Shown piece by piece: positions 12,391 to 22,042 of a stretch of DNA of 64,000 nt. The position numbers were made by a program, and so were the translations under genes. Source of the stretch: Negativicutes bacterium (GTDB lineage Bacteria > Bacillota > JAAYKD01). The notes under the pieces are model-generated. The model did no database searches. It was not told the origin of the DNA and saw only the letters and a list, made by a program, of their open reading frames with translations. Positions within the stretch are counted from its first letter, which is position 1, and the number at the start of each line of letters is the position of its first letter. The DNA lies in the NCBI GenBank assembly GCA_021372785.1, contig JAJFTT010000048.1, positions 1 through 64,000 on the forward strand, written 5' to 3'.

Positions 12391-12504
12391 ATGAAGGTTC
12401 GGCCGTCTGTTAAAAAGATGTGTGAAAAATGCAAGATCATTAAGCGCCATGGTCGTGTGATGGTGATCTGTGAAAATCCCAAACATAAACAAACACAAGG
12501 TTAA
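12391..12504 (+). CDS. rpmJ: 50S ribosomal protein L36
   Basis: 37 residues, [20 protein letters not shown]..., with zinc ligands Cys11, Cys14, Cys27 and His32, the C+ form of L36. TAAGGAGGT precedes the ATG at good spacing. In the standard place between infA and rpsM. Confidence 0.96.
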   Translation: MKVRPSVKKMCEKCKIIKRHGRVMVICENPKHKQTQG

Positions 12505-12587
12505 CCAAGCACAAAGAGCAAAGGGCTTCTGTAAAACATCATGGCTCTTGACTGCTTAATGCAAGTCAGTGGAGGTGTACGACAAGT

Positions 12588-12956
12588 ATGGCACGTATTG
12601 CCGGTGTAGATCTGCCCAGAGAGAAACGTGTGGAAATCGGATTAACGTATATCTTTGGCATTGGTCTTTCAACATCAAGAAAGGTTCTGGGACAAACCGG
12701 AATCAGCCCCGATACCCGTGTTCGCGACTTAACGGAAGGTGACGTAGCGAAATTGCGTGAGGTTCTCGACCATGATTATAAGGTCGAAGGGGATTTACGG
12801 CGTGAAGTGACCGCCAATATCAAACGCCTGGTAGACATAGGTTGCTACCGTGGCATCCGACATCGCCGCGGCCTGCCGGTTAGAGGGCAGCGCACGAAAA
12901 CCAATGCGAGAACGCGCAAAGGTCCACGTCGCTCCATGTCCGGTAAAAGGAAATAA
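12588..12956 (+). CDS. rpsM: 30S ribosomal protein S13
   Basis: 122 residues starting [20 protein letters not shown], with the helix-two-turn-helix region and the C-terminal [17 protein letters not shown] tail that contacts P-site tRNA. GGAGGTG lies upstream. The 83 bases before it hold no recognised element. Confidence 0.98.
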   Translation: MARIAGVDLPREKRVEIGLTYIFGIGLSTSRKVLGQTGISPDTRVRDLTEGDVAKLREVLDHDYKVEGDLRREVTANIKRLVDIGCYRGIRHRRGLPVRGQRTKTNARTRKGPRRSMSGKRK

Positions 12957-12989
12957 GCGGTAAAACCCCAAAGGAGGGATTAGCGATAA

Positions 12990-13382
12990 ATGGCTAAGGC
13001 AAAAGCTGTTCGCACCAAACGTCGTGAACGTAAAAACATTGAGTTCGGCGTTGCGCACATTCAATCTACCTTCAACAATACCATTGTTACCATTACCGAT
13101 CGAACCGGTAATGCAATTTCCTGGGCTACCGCCGGGGGAATGGGTTTTAAAGGTTCCAAAAAGAGTACTCCCTTTGCTGCTCAACAAGCCGCAGAGAAAG
13201 CTGCTGCAGCTGCGATGGAACATGGTATGAAAGAAGTAGAAGTATTGGTCAAAGGACCAGGTTCCGGCCGCGAGGCGGCAATTCGTCAGCTTCAAACATC
13301 CGGTTTGAACATCAGCATGATCAAAGATGTTACATCGATTCCCCATAATGGCTGCCGGCCACCCAAACGGCGCCGCGTTTAA
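12990..13382 (+). CDS. rpsK: 30S ribosomal protein S11
   Basis: 130 residues with [20 protein letters not shown] and the C-terminal [18 protein letters not shown], diagnostic of S11 on the 30S platform. AAAGGAGGG precedes the ATG. The DVTxxPHNGC segment is where the isoaspartate modification occurs in E. coli. Confidence 0.98.
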   Translation: MAKAKAVRTKRRERKNIEFGVAHIQSTFNNTIVTITDRTGNAISWATAGGMGFKGSKKSTPFAAQQAAEKAAAAAMEHGMKEVEVLVKGPGSGREAAIRQLQTSGLNISMIKDVTSIPHNGCRPPKRRRV

Positions 13383-13402
13383 TCTGAAGGAGGAAAAGTT
13401 AT

Positions 13403-14032
13403 ATGGCTAGATATACCGGACCTGTCTGCAGATTGTGCCGCCGCGAGGGCATTAAGCTCTTTTTAAAGAGTGAACGCTGCTATACCGGCAAGTGCGCTCT
13501 GGAGCGCCGTGCCACGATTCCCGGACAACATGGACAGGGTCGTCGCGGTAAAGTATCTGACTATGGTCTGCATTTGCGCGAAAAACAAAAAGCCCGCCGT
13601 ATTTATGGCATCCTGGAAAGTCAATTCCACCGTTACTTCGCCCTCGCCAAACGTAAAAAAGGCGTTGCCGGTGAAAACTTATTACAATTACTGGAATGCC
13701 GTTTAGATAACGTCGTTTATCGTCTTGGTTTTGCCGGCAATCGAATTGAAGCCCGCCAGTTGGTTCGGCACGGACACTTCAAAGTGAACGGTCGTCGGGT
13801 GGATATTCCTTCCTACATTTTGAAAGTAAACGATGTCGTTGAAATCAGATCCAAGAGTCGGGCCAGTGCGAAATTCGTTGGTCTGGTGGAAGCACTCGGA
13901 GCAAAAGCTGTGGTACCTTGGCTGCAGCTGGATGTTGAGAATTTAAAAGGTTTGGTTTTGCGTATTCCAAGCCGTGAAGAAATTGACATTCCGGTAGCCG
14001 AAAACCTGATCATCGAGTTTTATTCCCGTTAA
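13403..14032 (+). CDS. rpsD: 30S ribosomal protein S4, zinc form
   Basis: 209 residues starting [20 protein letters not shown]. Cysteines 9, 12, 26 and 31 form the zinc site of the C+ S4 type. The S4 RNA-binding domain ([20 protein letters not shown]) is in the middle. S4 nucleates 30S assembly and in some species represses the alpha operon. Here it lies between S11 and rpoA. Confidence 0.98.
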   Translation: MARYTGPVCRLCRREGIKLFLKSERCYTGKCALERRATIPGQHGQGRRGKVSDYGLHLREKQKARRIYGILESQFHRYFALAKRKKGVAGENLLQLLECRLDNVVYRLGFAGNRIEARQLVRHGHFKVNGRRVDIPSYILKVNDVVEIRSKSRASAKFVGLVEALGAKAVVPWLQLDVENLKGLVLRIPSREEIDIPVAENLIIEFYSR

Positions 14033-14062
14033 TGCATTGGGAACAAGTAGGAGGGTTGGCCT

Positions 14063-15022
14063 ATGTTGGAGAAATTTGATCGCCCAAAAATTGAAATTGT
14101 CTCCATTACGAGTGACGATCGTTATGGGAAGTTTTGTGTGGAACCTCTCCAACGGGGTTACGGACACACTTTAGGCAATTCTCTTCGTCGTATCCTCCTT
14201 TCAAGTATCGACGGAGCCGCAGTCACCGCGGTTCGAATTCAGGGGGTTGAACACGAATTCACGACGGTTCCGGGTATGCTGGAAGATATCACAGAATTTG
14301 TGCTGAACCTCAAGGAACTTCGTCTCAGGATCTTCAGCGATGAAGTGAAAACTTTACGAATTGAAGCACAGGGAGAAGGAATCGTTCAGGCAAAGGATTT
14401 GAAGCTGGATGCTGATGTGGAAGTCTTAAATCCGGAACTTAAACTGGCAACATTGGATGCCGACGGTCGTCTCTTTGCCGAAATAACGGCGGAGAGAGGA
14501 CGCGGCTATGTATCGGCCGACCGGAATAAGAAGAACGATACAACGATCGGTACTATTTGGGTTGACTCCATTTTTTCACCCATTATCCGCGTGAATTACT
14601 TTGTTGAAAATGCGCGTGTCGGTCAAGTCACTGACTTTGATAAGTTAACGCTGGAAGTTTGGACCGACGGCAGCATCAAACCGCAGGAAGCAGTCAGCAA
14701 TGGGGCGCAAATCATCTGTGATTTATTGAATCCTTTTGTCGCCCTGACGGAAACTCATACGGAAGCGGAGGAAATTGTGGCTCATGAAGCCGGTGAGACG
14801 AGACAGAAGGAAGACAAATTACGCATGACGATTGAGGACCTGGACTTGTCGGTTCGCTCCTACAATTGTTTAAAGCGGGCAGGTATCAATTCGGTATCTG
14901 AATTAGTCAACCGTACTGAAGATGATATGATGAAAGTACGCAATCTGGGAAGAAAGTCTTTGGAGGAAGTTATTATCAAACTTCAAGTCCTTGGCTTATC
15001 CTTAAGGGAACAGGAAGAATAA
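14063..15022 (+). CDS. rpoA: RNA polymerase alpha subunit
   Basis: 319 residues. The N-terminal dimerisation domain contains the conserved [21 protein letters not shown] linker near residue 235-250 joins the C-terminal domain, with [20 protein letters not shown] and [14 protein letters not shown], which binds UP elements and activators. GGAGGG precedes the ATG. Confidence 0.98.
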   Translation: MLEKFDRPKIEIVSITSDDRYGKFCVEPLQRGYGHTLGNSLRRILLSSIDGAAVTAVRIQGVEHEFTTVPGMLEDITEFVLNLKELRLRIFSDEVKTLRIEAQGEGIVQAKDLKLDADVEVLNPELKLATLDADGRLFAEITAERGRGYVSADRNKKNDTTIGTIWVDSIFSPIIRVNYFVENARVGQVTDFDKLTLEVWTDGSIKPQEAVSNGAQIICDLLNPFVALTETHTEAEEIVAHEAGETRQKEDKLRMTIEDLDLSVRSYNCLKRAGINSVSELVNRTEDDMMKVRNLGRKSLEEVIIKLQVLGLSLREQEE

Positions 15023-15044
15023 AAGTGACGAAGGAGGGAGAACC

Positions 15045-15413
15045 ATGGGCTATCGTAAATTAGGTCGTAATACCGGACATCGTAAAGCCCTTCTCCGTAA
15101 CCTGGTGACTTCATTATTGGAAATGGAACAAATTGAAACCACGGAAACCCGTGCAAAAGAAGTCAGTTCCATTGCCGAAAAAATGATAACCCTGGGTAAA
15201 AGAGGAGATCTCCATGCTCGCCGTCAGGCTGCCGCCTATCTGACCAAAGAAAGTGTGGCAAAGAAAGTCTTTGACGACGTAGCGAAGCGTTGTGCGACCC
15301 GCCCCGGCGGCTATACACGGATTTTGAAATTAGGCCCCCGGCGCGGGGACGCTGCCCCTATGGTGCTGCTGCAATTGGTGGACGGCAAAGTAGAAGCAGC
15401 CAAAAAGGAATAA
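15045..15413 (+). CDS. rplQ: 50S ribosomal protein L17
   Basis: 122 residues starting [20 protein letters not shown], with the C-terminal [20 protein letters not shown]. Last ribosomal gene of the alpha cluster. GAAGGAGGGAG precedes the ATG; the stop lies 4 bases before ecfA1, so the ECF genes are probably cotranscribed. Confidence 0.98.
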   Translation: MGYRKLGRNTGHRKALLRNLVTSLLEMEQIETTETRAKEVSSIAEKMITLGKRGDLHARRQAAAYLTKESVAKKVFDDVAKRCATRPGGYTRILKLGPRRGDAAPMVLLQLVDGKVEAAKKE

Positions 15414-15417
15414 GAAG

Positions 15418-16263
15418 ATGACAGGCCAAACTCTGCTGATAGAAACCAGGAACTTGAGCCATGCGTTTCAAGGTCCGGATGATCAGGAGATTCAAGCGCT
15501 TGATTCTGTTAATATGACAATCGCTTCCGGGGAATTTGTGGTGATTTTAGGTGCCAACGGCTCCGGTAAGTCTACCTTGGCCAAACACCTGAACGCTCTG
15601 TTGCTTCCAACGGAAGGAACTGTTTGGGTGGATGGTCTGGATACTGCCAGGGAGGAAGCGCTTTGGACGATTCGGCAAAATGTCGGGATGGTCTTTCAAA
15701 ACCCAGACAATCAGATCGTGGCAACCATCGTAGAAGATGATGTCGCTTTCGGTCCGGAAAACTTAGGGCTTCCCCCTGCTCTCATCCGGGAGCGGGTTGC
15801 GGAAGCCCTTGTCATGGTTGACATGAGTGAATTCAGGCAGCATGCTCCTCATTTATTGTCCGGCGGTCAGAAACAACGTGTGGCAATTGCCGGAATTGTT
15901 GCGATGCGTCCGAAAATTGTCGTTTTGGATGAAGCGACTGCCATGCTGGATCCGCAGGGACGCAGGGAAGTAATGGCGGCGATTCAGCGGCTGCGCAGTG
16001 AAGGGATGACGGTGATTTTGATCACCCATCACATGAACGAGGCGGTCCTGGCGGATCGTATCATCCTGCTGGATCAGGGCCGGATTGTTGACCAGGGCAC
16101 TCCGCATGAAATTTTCCAAAAACGAGAGCAAATGAAGGCATTGGGTTTGGATATTCCTCAGATTGCGCAATTGGCGGCTTTACTGAAGGCCGATCATCTG
16201 ATCGAGCAGGATGATTTGCTTACTGTGGAAGAGATGGTGAAACAATTATGTCCATCATCTTAA
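15418..16263 (+). CDS. ecfA1: ECF transporter ATPase EcfA1
   Basis: 281 residues. ABC ATPase of the general energising module used by many vitamin and metal S components. Walker A GANGSGKST near 42-50, Q-loop FQNPDNQ, signature LSGGQKQR, Walker B IVVLDEATAMLD, then the H-loop ITHH. The reading overlaps ecfA2 by 16 bases. No S component is adjacent, as expected for a shared (group II) module. Confidence 0.95.
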   Translation: MTGQTLLIETRNLSHAFQGPDDQEIQALDSVNMTIASGEFVVILGANGSGKSTLAKHLNALLLPTEGTVWVDGLDTAREEALWTIRQNVGMVFQNPDNQIVATIVEDDVAFGPENLGLPPALIRERVAEALVMVDMSEFRQHAPHLLSGGQKQRVAIAGIVAMRPKIVVLDEATAMLDPQGRREVMAAIQRLRSEGMTVILITHHMNEAVLADRIILLDQGRIVDQGTPHEIFQKREQMKALGLDIPQIAQLAALLKADHLIEQDDLLTVEEMVKQLCPSS

Positions 16264-17105
16264 AAAACGTCGGTCTGGTCTACAGTCCGGGTACTCCTTT
16301 TGCTGCCTTTGCCTTACAAGATATCAATTTGGAAATCGGCAGCGGCAAATTGGTGGCAATCATTGGGCATACCGGTTCCGGAAAATCAACCCTCGTGCAG
16401 GTCATGGCCGGTCTGGAGCAACCCAGCAACGGGGAAGTGACGCTGGACGGTATTGTTTTGTACAAAAAAAGCACAGACAGAAAACAGCTGCGCAGGAAAG
16501 TCGGGATGGTCTTCCAATATCCGGAGCATCAGTTATTTGAAGAAACCGTCGAAAAAGAACTCACTTTCGGTTTGCAGAAACAGGGCAGAGGCGAAGAGGA
16601 AATTCGCGCTCAAATGGAAAAGGCGATGCAGTTTGCCCAATTAGCACCGGATTTGCTCAGCCGGTCCCCTTTTGAATTATCCGGCGGTCAAATGCGGCGA
16701 TTGGCGATTGCTTCCGTCATTGCGATGGAACCGGATTATCTGATTATGGATGAACCGACAGCCGGTCTCGATCCGGCCGGCCGCGACGAGATCTTGAGTG
16801 GTTTGGCCAAATGGCAGCGTCAAACGAAGAAGACAGTCATCTTAGTCTCCCATAGTATGGAGGATGTTGCGAAACTGGCGGAGGAAATTCTGGTGTTAAG
16901 CGATGGCCGCCTGGTGATGTCGGGTGATACGAAGAGTATTTTTGCCCGTGGGGAAGAGCTGCAGCAAGTGGGACTCGATGTTCCGCAGGTAACCGCTTTG
17001 ATGATGGAGTTGAAGCGGAAAGGCTGGCAGGTCCCCACCGATGTGATCAGTGTGGAGGAAGCCTATGCCAGTATTTCCGCACAGCTCAGGAGGGGACGGC
17101 CATGA
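16248..17105 (+). CDS. ecfA2: ECF transporter ATPase EcfA2
   Basis: 285 residues. Second, non-identical ATPase: Walker A GHTGSGKST, Q-loop FQYPEHQLFEETVEKELTFG, signature LSGGQMRR, Walker B LIMDEPTAGLD, H-loop VSHSM. The ETVEKELTFG stretch is typical of EcfA2. Overlaps both neighbours, so the three subunits are translationally coupled. Confidence 0.95.
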   Translation: MSIILKNVGLVYSPGTPFAAFALQDINLEIGSGKLVAIIGHTGSGKSTLVQVMAGLEQPSNGEVTLDGIVLYKKSTDRKQLRRKVGMVFQYPEHQLFEETVEKELTFGLQKQGRGEEEIRAQMEKAMQFAQLAPDLLSRSPFELSGGQMRRLAIASVIAMEPDYLIMDEPTAGLDPAGRDEILSGLAKWQRQTKKTVILVSHSMEDVAKLAEEILVLSDGRLVMSGDTKSIFARGEELQQVGLDVPQVTALMMELKRKGWQVPTDVISVEEAYASISAQLRRGRP

Positions 17106-17938
17106 ATTTATTACGGGGAGTGACCATTGGCCAGCATTATCCTCTCAATTCGCCGATCCATCATCTGGATCCGCGCTTTAAGATTTGTTTTGTGTTTATC
17201 TATATTACGGCACTGTTTACCGCGAACGGGCCGTTCGCCTACACGGTTCTGCTTCTGTTTTGCTTAATGGTCATCTATTTGTCTAAAATCCCTTTTAAGC
17301 TGATTTTGCGGGGGCTGAAGCCTGTCCTATGGATCGTTGGCTTTACCCTGCTCCTGCACAGTTTTAGCACCGCTGAGGGAGAGATCCTCTGGCAATGGTG
17401 GCGGTTCACTCTGTACAGCGGCGGTATTCTGCGCGGTGTGATGATGTCAAGCCGTCTGATTCTGCTGATCAGTCTGACCTCGCTGCTGACCTTAACGACC
17501 TCGCCCATTGCCTTAACCGACGGATTGGAAATGCTGATGAAGCCGTTGCAGCGCTTAGGCTTCCCTGCCCATGAATTGGCGATGATGATGACCATTGCCT
17601 TGCGTTTCGTGCCGACTCTGATTGAAGAAGCGGATAAAATCATCAAAGCGCAGACAGCCAGAGGTGCGGATTTCGAGCAGGGCGGTTTAATTTCCCGCGC
17701 CAAGAATCTGCTGCCTGTCTTGGTTCCTCTCTTCATCAGCGCATTTCGCCGGGCTGATGATCTCGCCATCGCAATGGAAGCACGCTGTTATCGCGGCGGC
17801 GAACACCGCACCCGCATGAAAGAATTGAAAAGCGGCGGCAATGATTGGATTGCCCTGCTGATTCTCTTGGCTTGCTTTACGCTCATTCTTCTACTCAGAC
17901 TGTCCGGGCTGGATGTCTGGCAGGTTGCGGGGAATTAA
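17102..17938 (+). CDS. ecfT: ECF transporter transmembrane subunit EcfT
   Basis: 278 residues, membrane protein. Starts MNLLRGVTIGQHYPLNSPIH with the LDPRFKI segment typical of EcfT. The two coupling-helix motifs are seen as ARGADF (around 187-192) and ARCYRGGEHRTRM (around 228-240), the Ala-Arg-Gly type sites that touch the ATPases. Overlaps ecfA2 by 4 bases. Confidence 0.95.
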   Translation: MNLLRGVTIGQHYPLNSPIHHLDPRFKICFVFIYITALFTANGPFAYTVLLLFCLMVIYLSKIPFKLILRGLKPVLWIVGFTLLLHSFSTAEGEILWQWWRFTLYSGGILRGVMMSSRLILLISLTSLLTLTTSPIALTDGLEMLMKPLQRLGFPAHELAMMMTIALRFVPTLIEEADKIIKAQTARGADFEQGGLISRAKNLLPVLVPLFISAFRRADDLAIAMEARCYRGGEHRTRMKELKSGGNDWIALLILLACFTLILLLRLSGLDVWQVAGN

Positions 17939-17939
17939 T

Positions 17940-18716
17940 ATGAAAAGCATTCGTTTGAATATACAGTATGACGGCAGCCGGTATCACGGCTGGCAGCGTC
18001 AAGCAAATAGTTTGACGATTCAGCAGCTGATTGAAGAAGCTATCACACGGCTAAGCGGGGAAAGCGTTAGTCTCTGCGGGGCAGGCCGTACCGATGCCGG
18101 CGTCCATGCGCTGAATCAATGGGCCAATTTTAAAACAGAAAGTTCCATTCCGGCGGAAAAATGGTCTCTGGCGCTGAATCATATCCTGCCAAGCGATATC
18201 CGCATCATGCATTCCGAAGAGTGTCAGCCGCTCTGGCATGCCCGCTTCGTACCGCATCAAAAGACCTATCGTTATACCATTGAAACGGCTCCGGTGGCTT
18301 CTCCTTTTCGGCAGGCGTATGTCTGGCATCGCCGGGGGGATTTGCAATTCGCCAGCCTGCAGGCGGCCGCAGCGTTGGTGCTGGGAGAGCATGATTTCAG
18401 TGCTTTTTGTGCGTCACATAGCGAAGTGAAGAACAAGGTGCGTCGCGTTGCCGTCTCACAGTGGCGGCAGGAAGACACACGTTTGATCTACAGCATCACC
18501 GGAAACGGGTTTCTCTATAATATGGTTCGTCTGCTGGTTGGATTTATGGTGGAAATCGCTTCCGGTAAGCGGGAGGTGCAACAGATGCAGAGCTTTCTGA
18601 GTGATGCCTGCCATTGTAAAGCCGGCTTTACGGTACCGCCGCAGGGACTTTGTCTGTATGAGATAGTTTATGAAGAAATGCCTGTGCTACTTGACATCAG
18701 CACAAATATTGACTAA
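17940..18716 (+). CDS. truA: tRNA pseudouridine(38-40) synthase TruA
   Basis: 258 residues from ATG 17940 (MKSIRLNIQYDGSRYHGWQR). The catalytic aspartate lies in GAGRTDAGVHALNQ. Modifies the anticodon arm of many tRNAs. The ATG at 17913 would put nine extra residues inside ecfT. Directly follows ecfT (one base gap), which matches gene order in many Bacillota. Its 3' end carries the rplM promoter. Confidence 0.96.
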   Translation: MKSIRLNIQYDGSRYHGWQRQANSLTIQQLIEEAITRLSGESVSLCGAGRTDAGVHALNQWANFKTESSIPAEKWSLALNHILPSDIRIMHSEECQPLWHARFVPHQKTYRYTIETAPVASPFRQAYVWHRRGDLQFASLQAAAALVLGEHDFSAFCASHSEVKNKVRRVAVSQWRQEDTRLIYSITGNGFLYNMVRLLVGFMVEIASGKREVQQMQSFLSDACHCKAGFTVPPQGLCLYEIVYEEMPVLLDISTNID

Positions 18717-18719
18717 AAT
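18691..18719 (+). promoter_or_regulatory. Promoter for rplM-rpsI
   Basis: TTGACA at 18691-18696, a 17-base spacer and TAAAAT at 18714-18719. The -35 box and spacer lie within the end of truA, so the promoter overlaps coding sequence. About 100 bases of untranslated leader follow before rplM; leaders of rplM in Firmicutes can hold an autoregulatory L13-binding structure, but I did not derive a convincing fold here. Confidence 0.75.
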
Positions 18720-18822
18720 AGTAATGTTCTGTATTTCTGTCTTCCGGTAACCCCGATATCTGACGACAGGAAGCGAAAAACCCGTGATATAGCTACTTTG
18801 AAAAATAAACGGAGGGAATACC

Positions 18823-19263
18823 GTGCGTACGACCTATATGGCCAAATCTTCTGAAGTGATCGATAAATGGTGGATCATTGATGCAAGCGGTTTGGTGTTG
18901 GGACGCGTAGCAGCCGATGTGGCGGCAATTCTGCGTGGCAAACACAAACCAACCTTTACTCCTCACGTCAATTGCGGTGATCATGTTATCATTATCAACG
19001 CCGACAAAATTGTTCTGACCGGAAACAAATTGGATCAGAAATTTGACGAGCATTATTCCGGATATTGGAGCGGCTTAAAGCGCGTTCCGTATCGTATTCT
19101 TATGGATAAGCATCCTGAGCGCGCTTTGGAAAATGCCGTCAAAGGCATGTTGCCGCATACTCGTCTTGGCAAACAGATGATGAAAAAATGCCGCATCTAT
19201 GCCAGCCCCGAGCATCCTCATGAAGCACAATGCCCTGAAGTCTGGGCAATCGGCAACAAATAA
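18823..19263 (+). CDS. rplM: 50S ribosomal protein L13
   Basis: 146 residues from GTG 18823 ([20 protein letters not shown]), after GGAGGG. The N-terminus fits the family consensus, and [20 protein letters not shown] is the L13 signature. An early large-subunit assembly protein. Forms a pair with rpsI. Confidence 0.98.
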   Translation: MRTTYMAKSSEVIDKWWIIDASGLVLGRVAADVAAILRGKHKPTFTPHVNCGDHVIIINADKIVLTGNKLDQKFDEHYSGYWSGLKRVPYRILMDKHPERALENAVKGMLPHTRLGKQMMKKCRIYASPEHPHEAQCPEVWAIGNK

Positions 19264-19281
19264 CGAAAGGGAGAAACGACA

Positions 19282-19680
19282 GTGGTACAATATCGCATTA
19301 AAAATTATGCTACCGGCCGCCGCAAGAGTTCTGTGGCTCAGGTTCGTTTGATTCCCGGAACCGGTAATATCATTGTGAATAATCGTGGCATTGACGAATA
19401 TTTCGGTCTTGCCACCTTAAAGCTGATTATTCGTCAACCTTTGGTTCTTACCAAAACCGAAGCGGATTATGATGTCATCTGCAAAGTGGAGGGCGGCGGC
19501 AATTCCGGTCAAGCCGGTGCGATCCGTCATGGTATCTCCCGTGCGCTCTGCTCGATTGATGCGGAAATGCGTCCGACCTTGAAAAAGGCTGGTTTTCTCA
19601 CCCGCGATCAACGGATGAAAGAACGTAAAAAATACGGCTTAAAGAAAGCACGCAAAGCGCCGCAGTTCTCCAAACGTTAA
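19282..19680 (+). CDS. rpsI: 30S ribosomal protein S9
   Basis: 132 residues from GTG 19282. The motif [20 protein letters not shown] and the C-terminal [17 protein letters not shown] (tail reaching P-site tRNA) are diagnostic. 18 bases after rplM; followed by a terminator. Confidence 0.98.
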   Translation: MVQYRIKNYATGRRKSSVAQVRLIPGTGNIIVNNRGIDEYFGLATLKLIIRQPLVLTKTEADYDVICKVEGGGNSGQAGAIRHGISRALCSIDAEMRPTLKKAGFLTRDQRMKERKKYGLKKARKAPQFSKR

Positions 19681-19714
19681 TTCTGCCGCAATCAAAACTT
19701 ACGATCAAAACGCG

Positions 19715-19752
19715 AGCAGTTGTCGGATTGCTGGAATCCGGCAGCTGCTTTT
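19715..19752 (+). terminator. Terminator after rpsI
   Basis: A 14-base stem (19715-19728 with 19736-19749, allowing G-U pairs) closes a short loop and is followed by four Ts. It ends the rplM-rpsI unit. The remaining bases up to 19963 hold only a possible TATAAT at 19848-19853 for the next gene; its -35 box is unclear. Confidence 0.7.
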
Positions 19753-19963
19753 GCATGTACAAAATACGGCCGTCGGTTTCTCGATGCCAGGCGTGCCTGA
19801 CGATTATCACGAATTAGATTGCATAAAAAATAAAATTGATAGATAGGTATAATATTCAGAAGGAATTTTAAAAAAAACGTCAAAACTGTATGTGAAGCTT
19901 GATTAACAGAAAAACGGCAACAACAAAATATCCCAAATCGCAGCGAGGCTAAGGAGGATAAAA

Positions 19964-20815
19964 ATGAAACCATTGATCCTGATCACGGGGGAAGACGAAT
20001 TTGATCCCAAATCGCATAACCCATTTTATTTGATTAAACGCAGTTATGGCACGGCGGTAGCCGGCGCGGGAGGTACGGCAGTGATGCCGCTGGACCCGGT
20101 GTTATGGGCGAGTTACGCCGAAATGGCGGATGGCTTGCTGCTGACCGGCGGTGTGGATGTTCATCCGGCACGTTATCATGAGATCTTCATGGATTATGAT
20201 CCAAACTCCGGCGGACCTGCGCCTTTCGTCATCAGCGTGAGCAGGGACTCCATGGATTTTCTGCTCTGTCAGGCATTTTTGCAGGCGGGCAAGCCAATCA
20301 TGGGAATCGGACGCGGTTTGCAGGTGATCAATGTCATTTTGGGCGGCACCTTAGTGCAGGACATTGCGATTTTGCTGCAACAGGAACACCCGATTGGCCG
20401 GCATCACTGGGTTTCGACAACAAGCGGCAGCCGCTTGCGGCAATTGCTGGGAGAAAAGCTGGAAGTGAACAGCTATCATCACATGGCAGTCAAGATGTTG
20501 GGAAAGGATCTGCAGGTCAGCGCCTGGTCCGAAGATGGTCTGATTGAAGCAATCGAGCATACAAGCCTGCCGGTTTTTGCGGTGCAGTGGCATCCGGAGA
20601 CCTATCGAACCGATGACGAGGAAATTCGGGCCCTGCATGCTGCCGTGACAGAACCGCTCATGACGGCGGATGGCAATGAACTCGCAAAGCAAATCACAGC
20701 GAGCGAACATAAAAAAGCCATTCCGGGTTATCGGACCGATGCGGATGTGGTATTGCCGACCGATAGCGCCTTGTTTAACTACTTTGTTGCTTTATGTAAA
20801 AAGGAGGGCAAATAA
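19964..20815 (+). CDS. Peptidase C26-like class I amidotransferase, nucleophile missing
   Basis: 283 residues, similar to gamma-glutamyl-GABA hydrolases (PuuD family), which cleave gamma-glutamyl amides. The fold motifs are present: LLLTGGVDVHPARY (58-71), the nucleophile elbow at 114-118 and the distal VQWHPE with His210 and Glu212. But the elbow reads GIGRG where the family has GICRG, so the catalytic Cys is Gly116 (codon GGA at 20309-20311, at least two changes from a Cys codon). It should be inactive as a hydrolase. AGGAGGA precedes the ATG. The next gene is a paralogue with an intact Cys, so a partner, binding or regulatory role is possible. Confidence 0.85.
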   Translation: MKPLILITGEDEFDPKSHNPFYLIKRSYGTAVAGAGGTAVMPLDPVLWASYAEMADGLLLTGGVDVHPARYHEIFMDYDPNSGGPAPFVISVSRDSMDFLLCQAFLQAGKPIMGIGRGLQVINVILGGTLVQDIAILLQQEHPIGRHHWVSTTSGSRLRQLLGEKLEVNSYHHMAVKMLGKDLQVSAWSEDGLIEAIEHTSLPVFAVQWHPETYRTDDEEIRALHAAVTEPLMTADGNELAKQITASEHKKAIPGYRTDADVVLPTDSALFNYFVALCKKEGK

Positions 20816-20816
20816 A

Positions 20817-21527
20817 GTGAAAAAACCGATCATAATGATCATGTGGGGAGCTTGTCTGGACAATCAATTTCTCTCTCATGGCATGATGCTGAGCAAAGCC
20901 TACAGTGCGGCAATTACCTCCGGCGGCGGGATTCCGCTCCTGCCTTTGGTGCAAAGCCAAGTGATGGAATATGCCGAACTGGCAGACGGTTTGCTGCTGC
21001 CGGGAGGGATGGGTTATGTGCCGCGCCCTCAATTGGGAAAACATCTGGCGCAGGAACGTTTTTCACGTCAATCGGATTTTGAGAGTAAACTGTATCAGGC
21101 GTTCAAGGCCGCCGGGAAACCGATCCTGGGGATTTGCGCCGGCTGTCAGAAAATCAATTGTGAAGAAGGCGGCACGCTGGAATTGGATTTCCGGCGGAAA
21201 ACCGGCATAGAACATCATCTGGGCAGCAGCCACGCTGTAAAAGCGGCCGCAGGAAGTTTGTTTGCACAATTGTTTGGTGATCACTTTTGGATTAACAGCT
21301 ATCATGGTTATAAAATCAACCAATTGGGTGAAAAGTTAAAAGTGACGCTGCTGTCGCCGGAAGGAATTCCCGAGGGGATCGAGCATTTGGAATACCCCAT
21401 TTTTGGCACACAATGGCATCCCGAACGTATGCGCGGTGATTTCCCCAATCCACCGGAGGGACCGGATACAACGGTGCTTTTTCGTCATTTCATCCGGTTG
21501 TGCGAGGCGCGACGGGATCAAAAATAA
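20817..21527 (+). CDS. Peptidase C26 family gamma-glutamyl hydrolase-like protein
   Basis: 236 residues from GTG 20817, placed after AAGGAGGG at 20801-20808 and one base past the stop of the preceding paralogue. LLLPGGMGY matches the family GGxD region in part. The elbow GICAGCQ gives nucleophile Cys107, followed by a second Cys110; the His/Glu pair is His201/Glu203 in TQWHPE. The triad appears complete, unlike its neighbour. Substrate unknown: gamma-glutamyl amides or peptides are the family expectation. The shared operon suggests the two proteins act together. Confidence 0.82.
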   Translation: MKKPIIMIMWGACLDNQFLSHGMMLSKAYSAAITSGGGIPLLPLVQSQVMEYAELADGLLLPGGMGYVPRPQLGKHLAQERFSRQSDFESKLYQAFKAAGKPILGICAGCQKINCEEGGTLELDFRRKTGIEHHLGSSHAVKAAAGSLFAQLFGDHFWINSYHGYKINQLGEKLKVTLLSPEGIPEGIEHLEYPIFGTQWHPERMRGDFPNPPEGPDTTVLFRHFIRLCEARRDQK

Positions 21528-22042
21528 GTTGGGGAAATTCAAACAATCCGGCAATCCGAAAAAACAACGTCAGAAAACTGCAGTCCGCAGAGTTGAAAAA
21601 GAGAAGACCGGATTATTCTGCTGCCAGGCGAAACGAGTGGCATAATTTTACAGATACCTGCGATTGATCAGAAACCGAAATTAAAAAGTAAAATGAAATT
21701 ATTTAGTTCTAAATATAGCAACGCAGTGCGGATTTTTCGGATACCAAAGTATATTATAAACGTAAAATTATAAAAATACAGGCCGCCACGATCACATCAA
21801 TACCATATTATGTAATTAATATAAAAAAATATTTTATAAAACAAAATCATCAGAGGCATATCGACTAATTCTACGGATAAAATGCATAACCGACCGAAAG
21901 AAATAATATTAAAAAAAAAGGAATTCGAGCTGCAGGTGCATAATGATTAAGAAGACAGATTCCTGTCAATGGTTGTTCTATTTTGCAGGGAATTGATGTG
22001 CGACCATCATAAAACGGAATGCGTTAAAGGAGGAGTGTGACG
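21528..22042 (+). other. AT-rich gap without a gene
   Basis: About 515 bases between the amidotransferase pair and the regulator gene. The middle (about 21660-21930) is much richer in A and T than its surroundings and contains several TATAAA/TAATAT-like words but no convincing -35/-10 pair and no open frame of note on either strand. AT-rich DNA here may hold the promoter region of the regulator. Confidence 0.6.
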
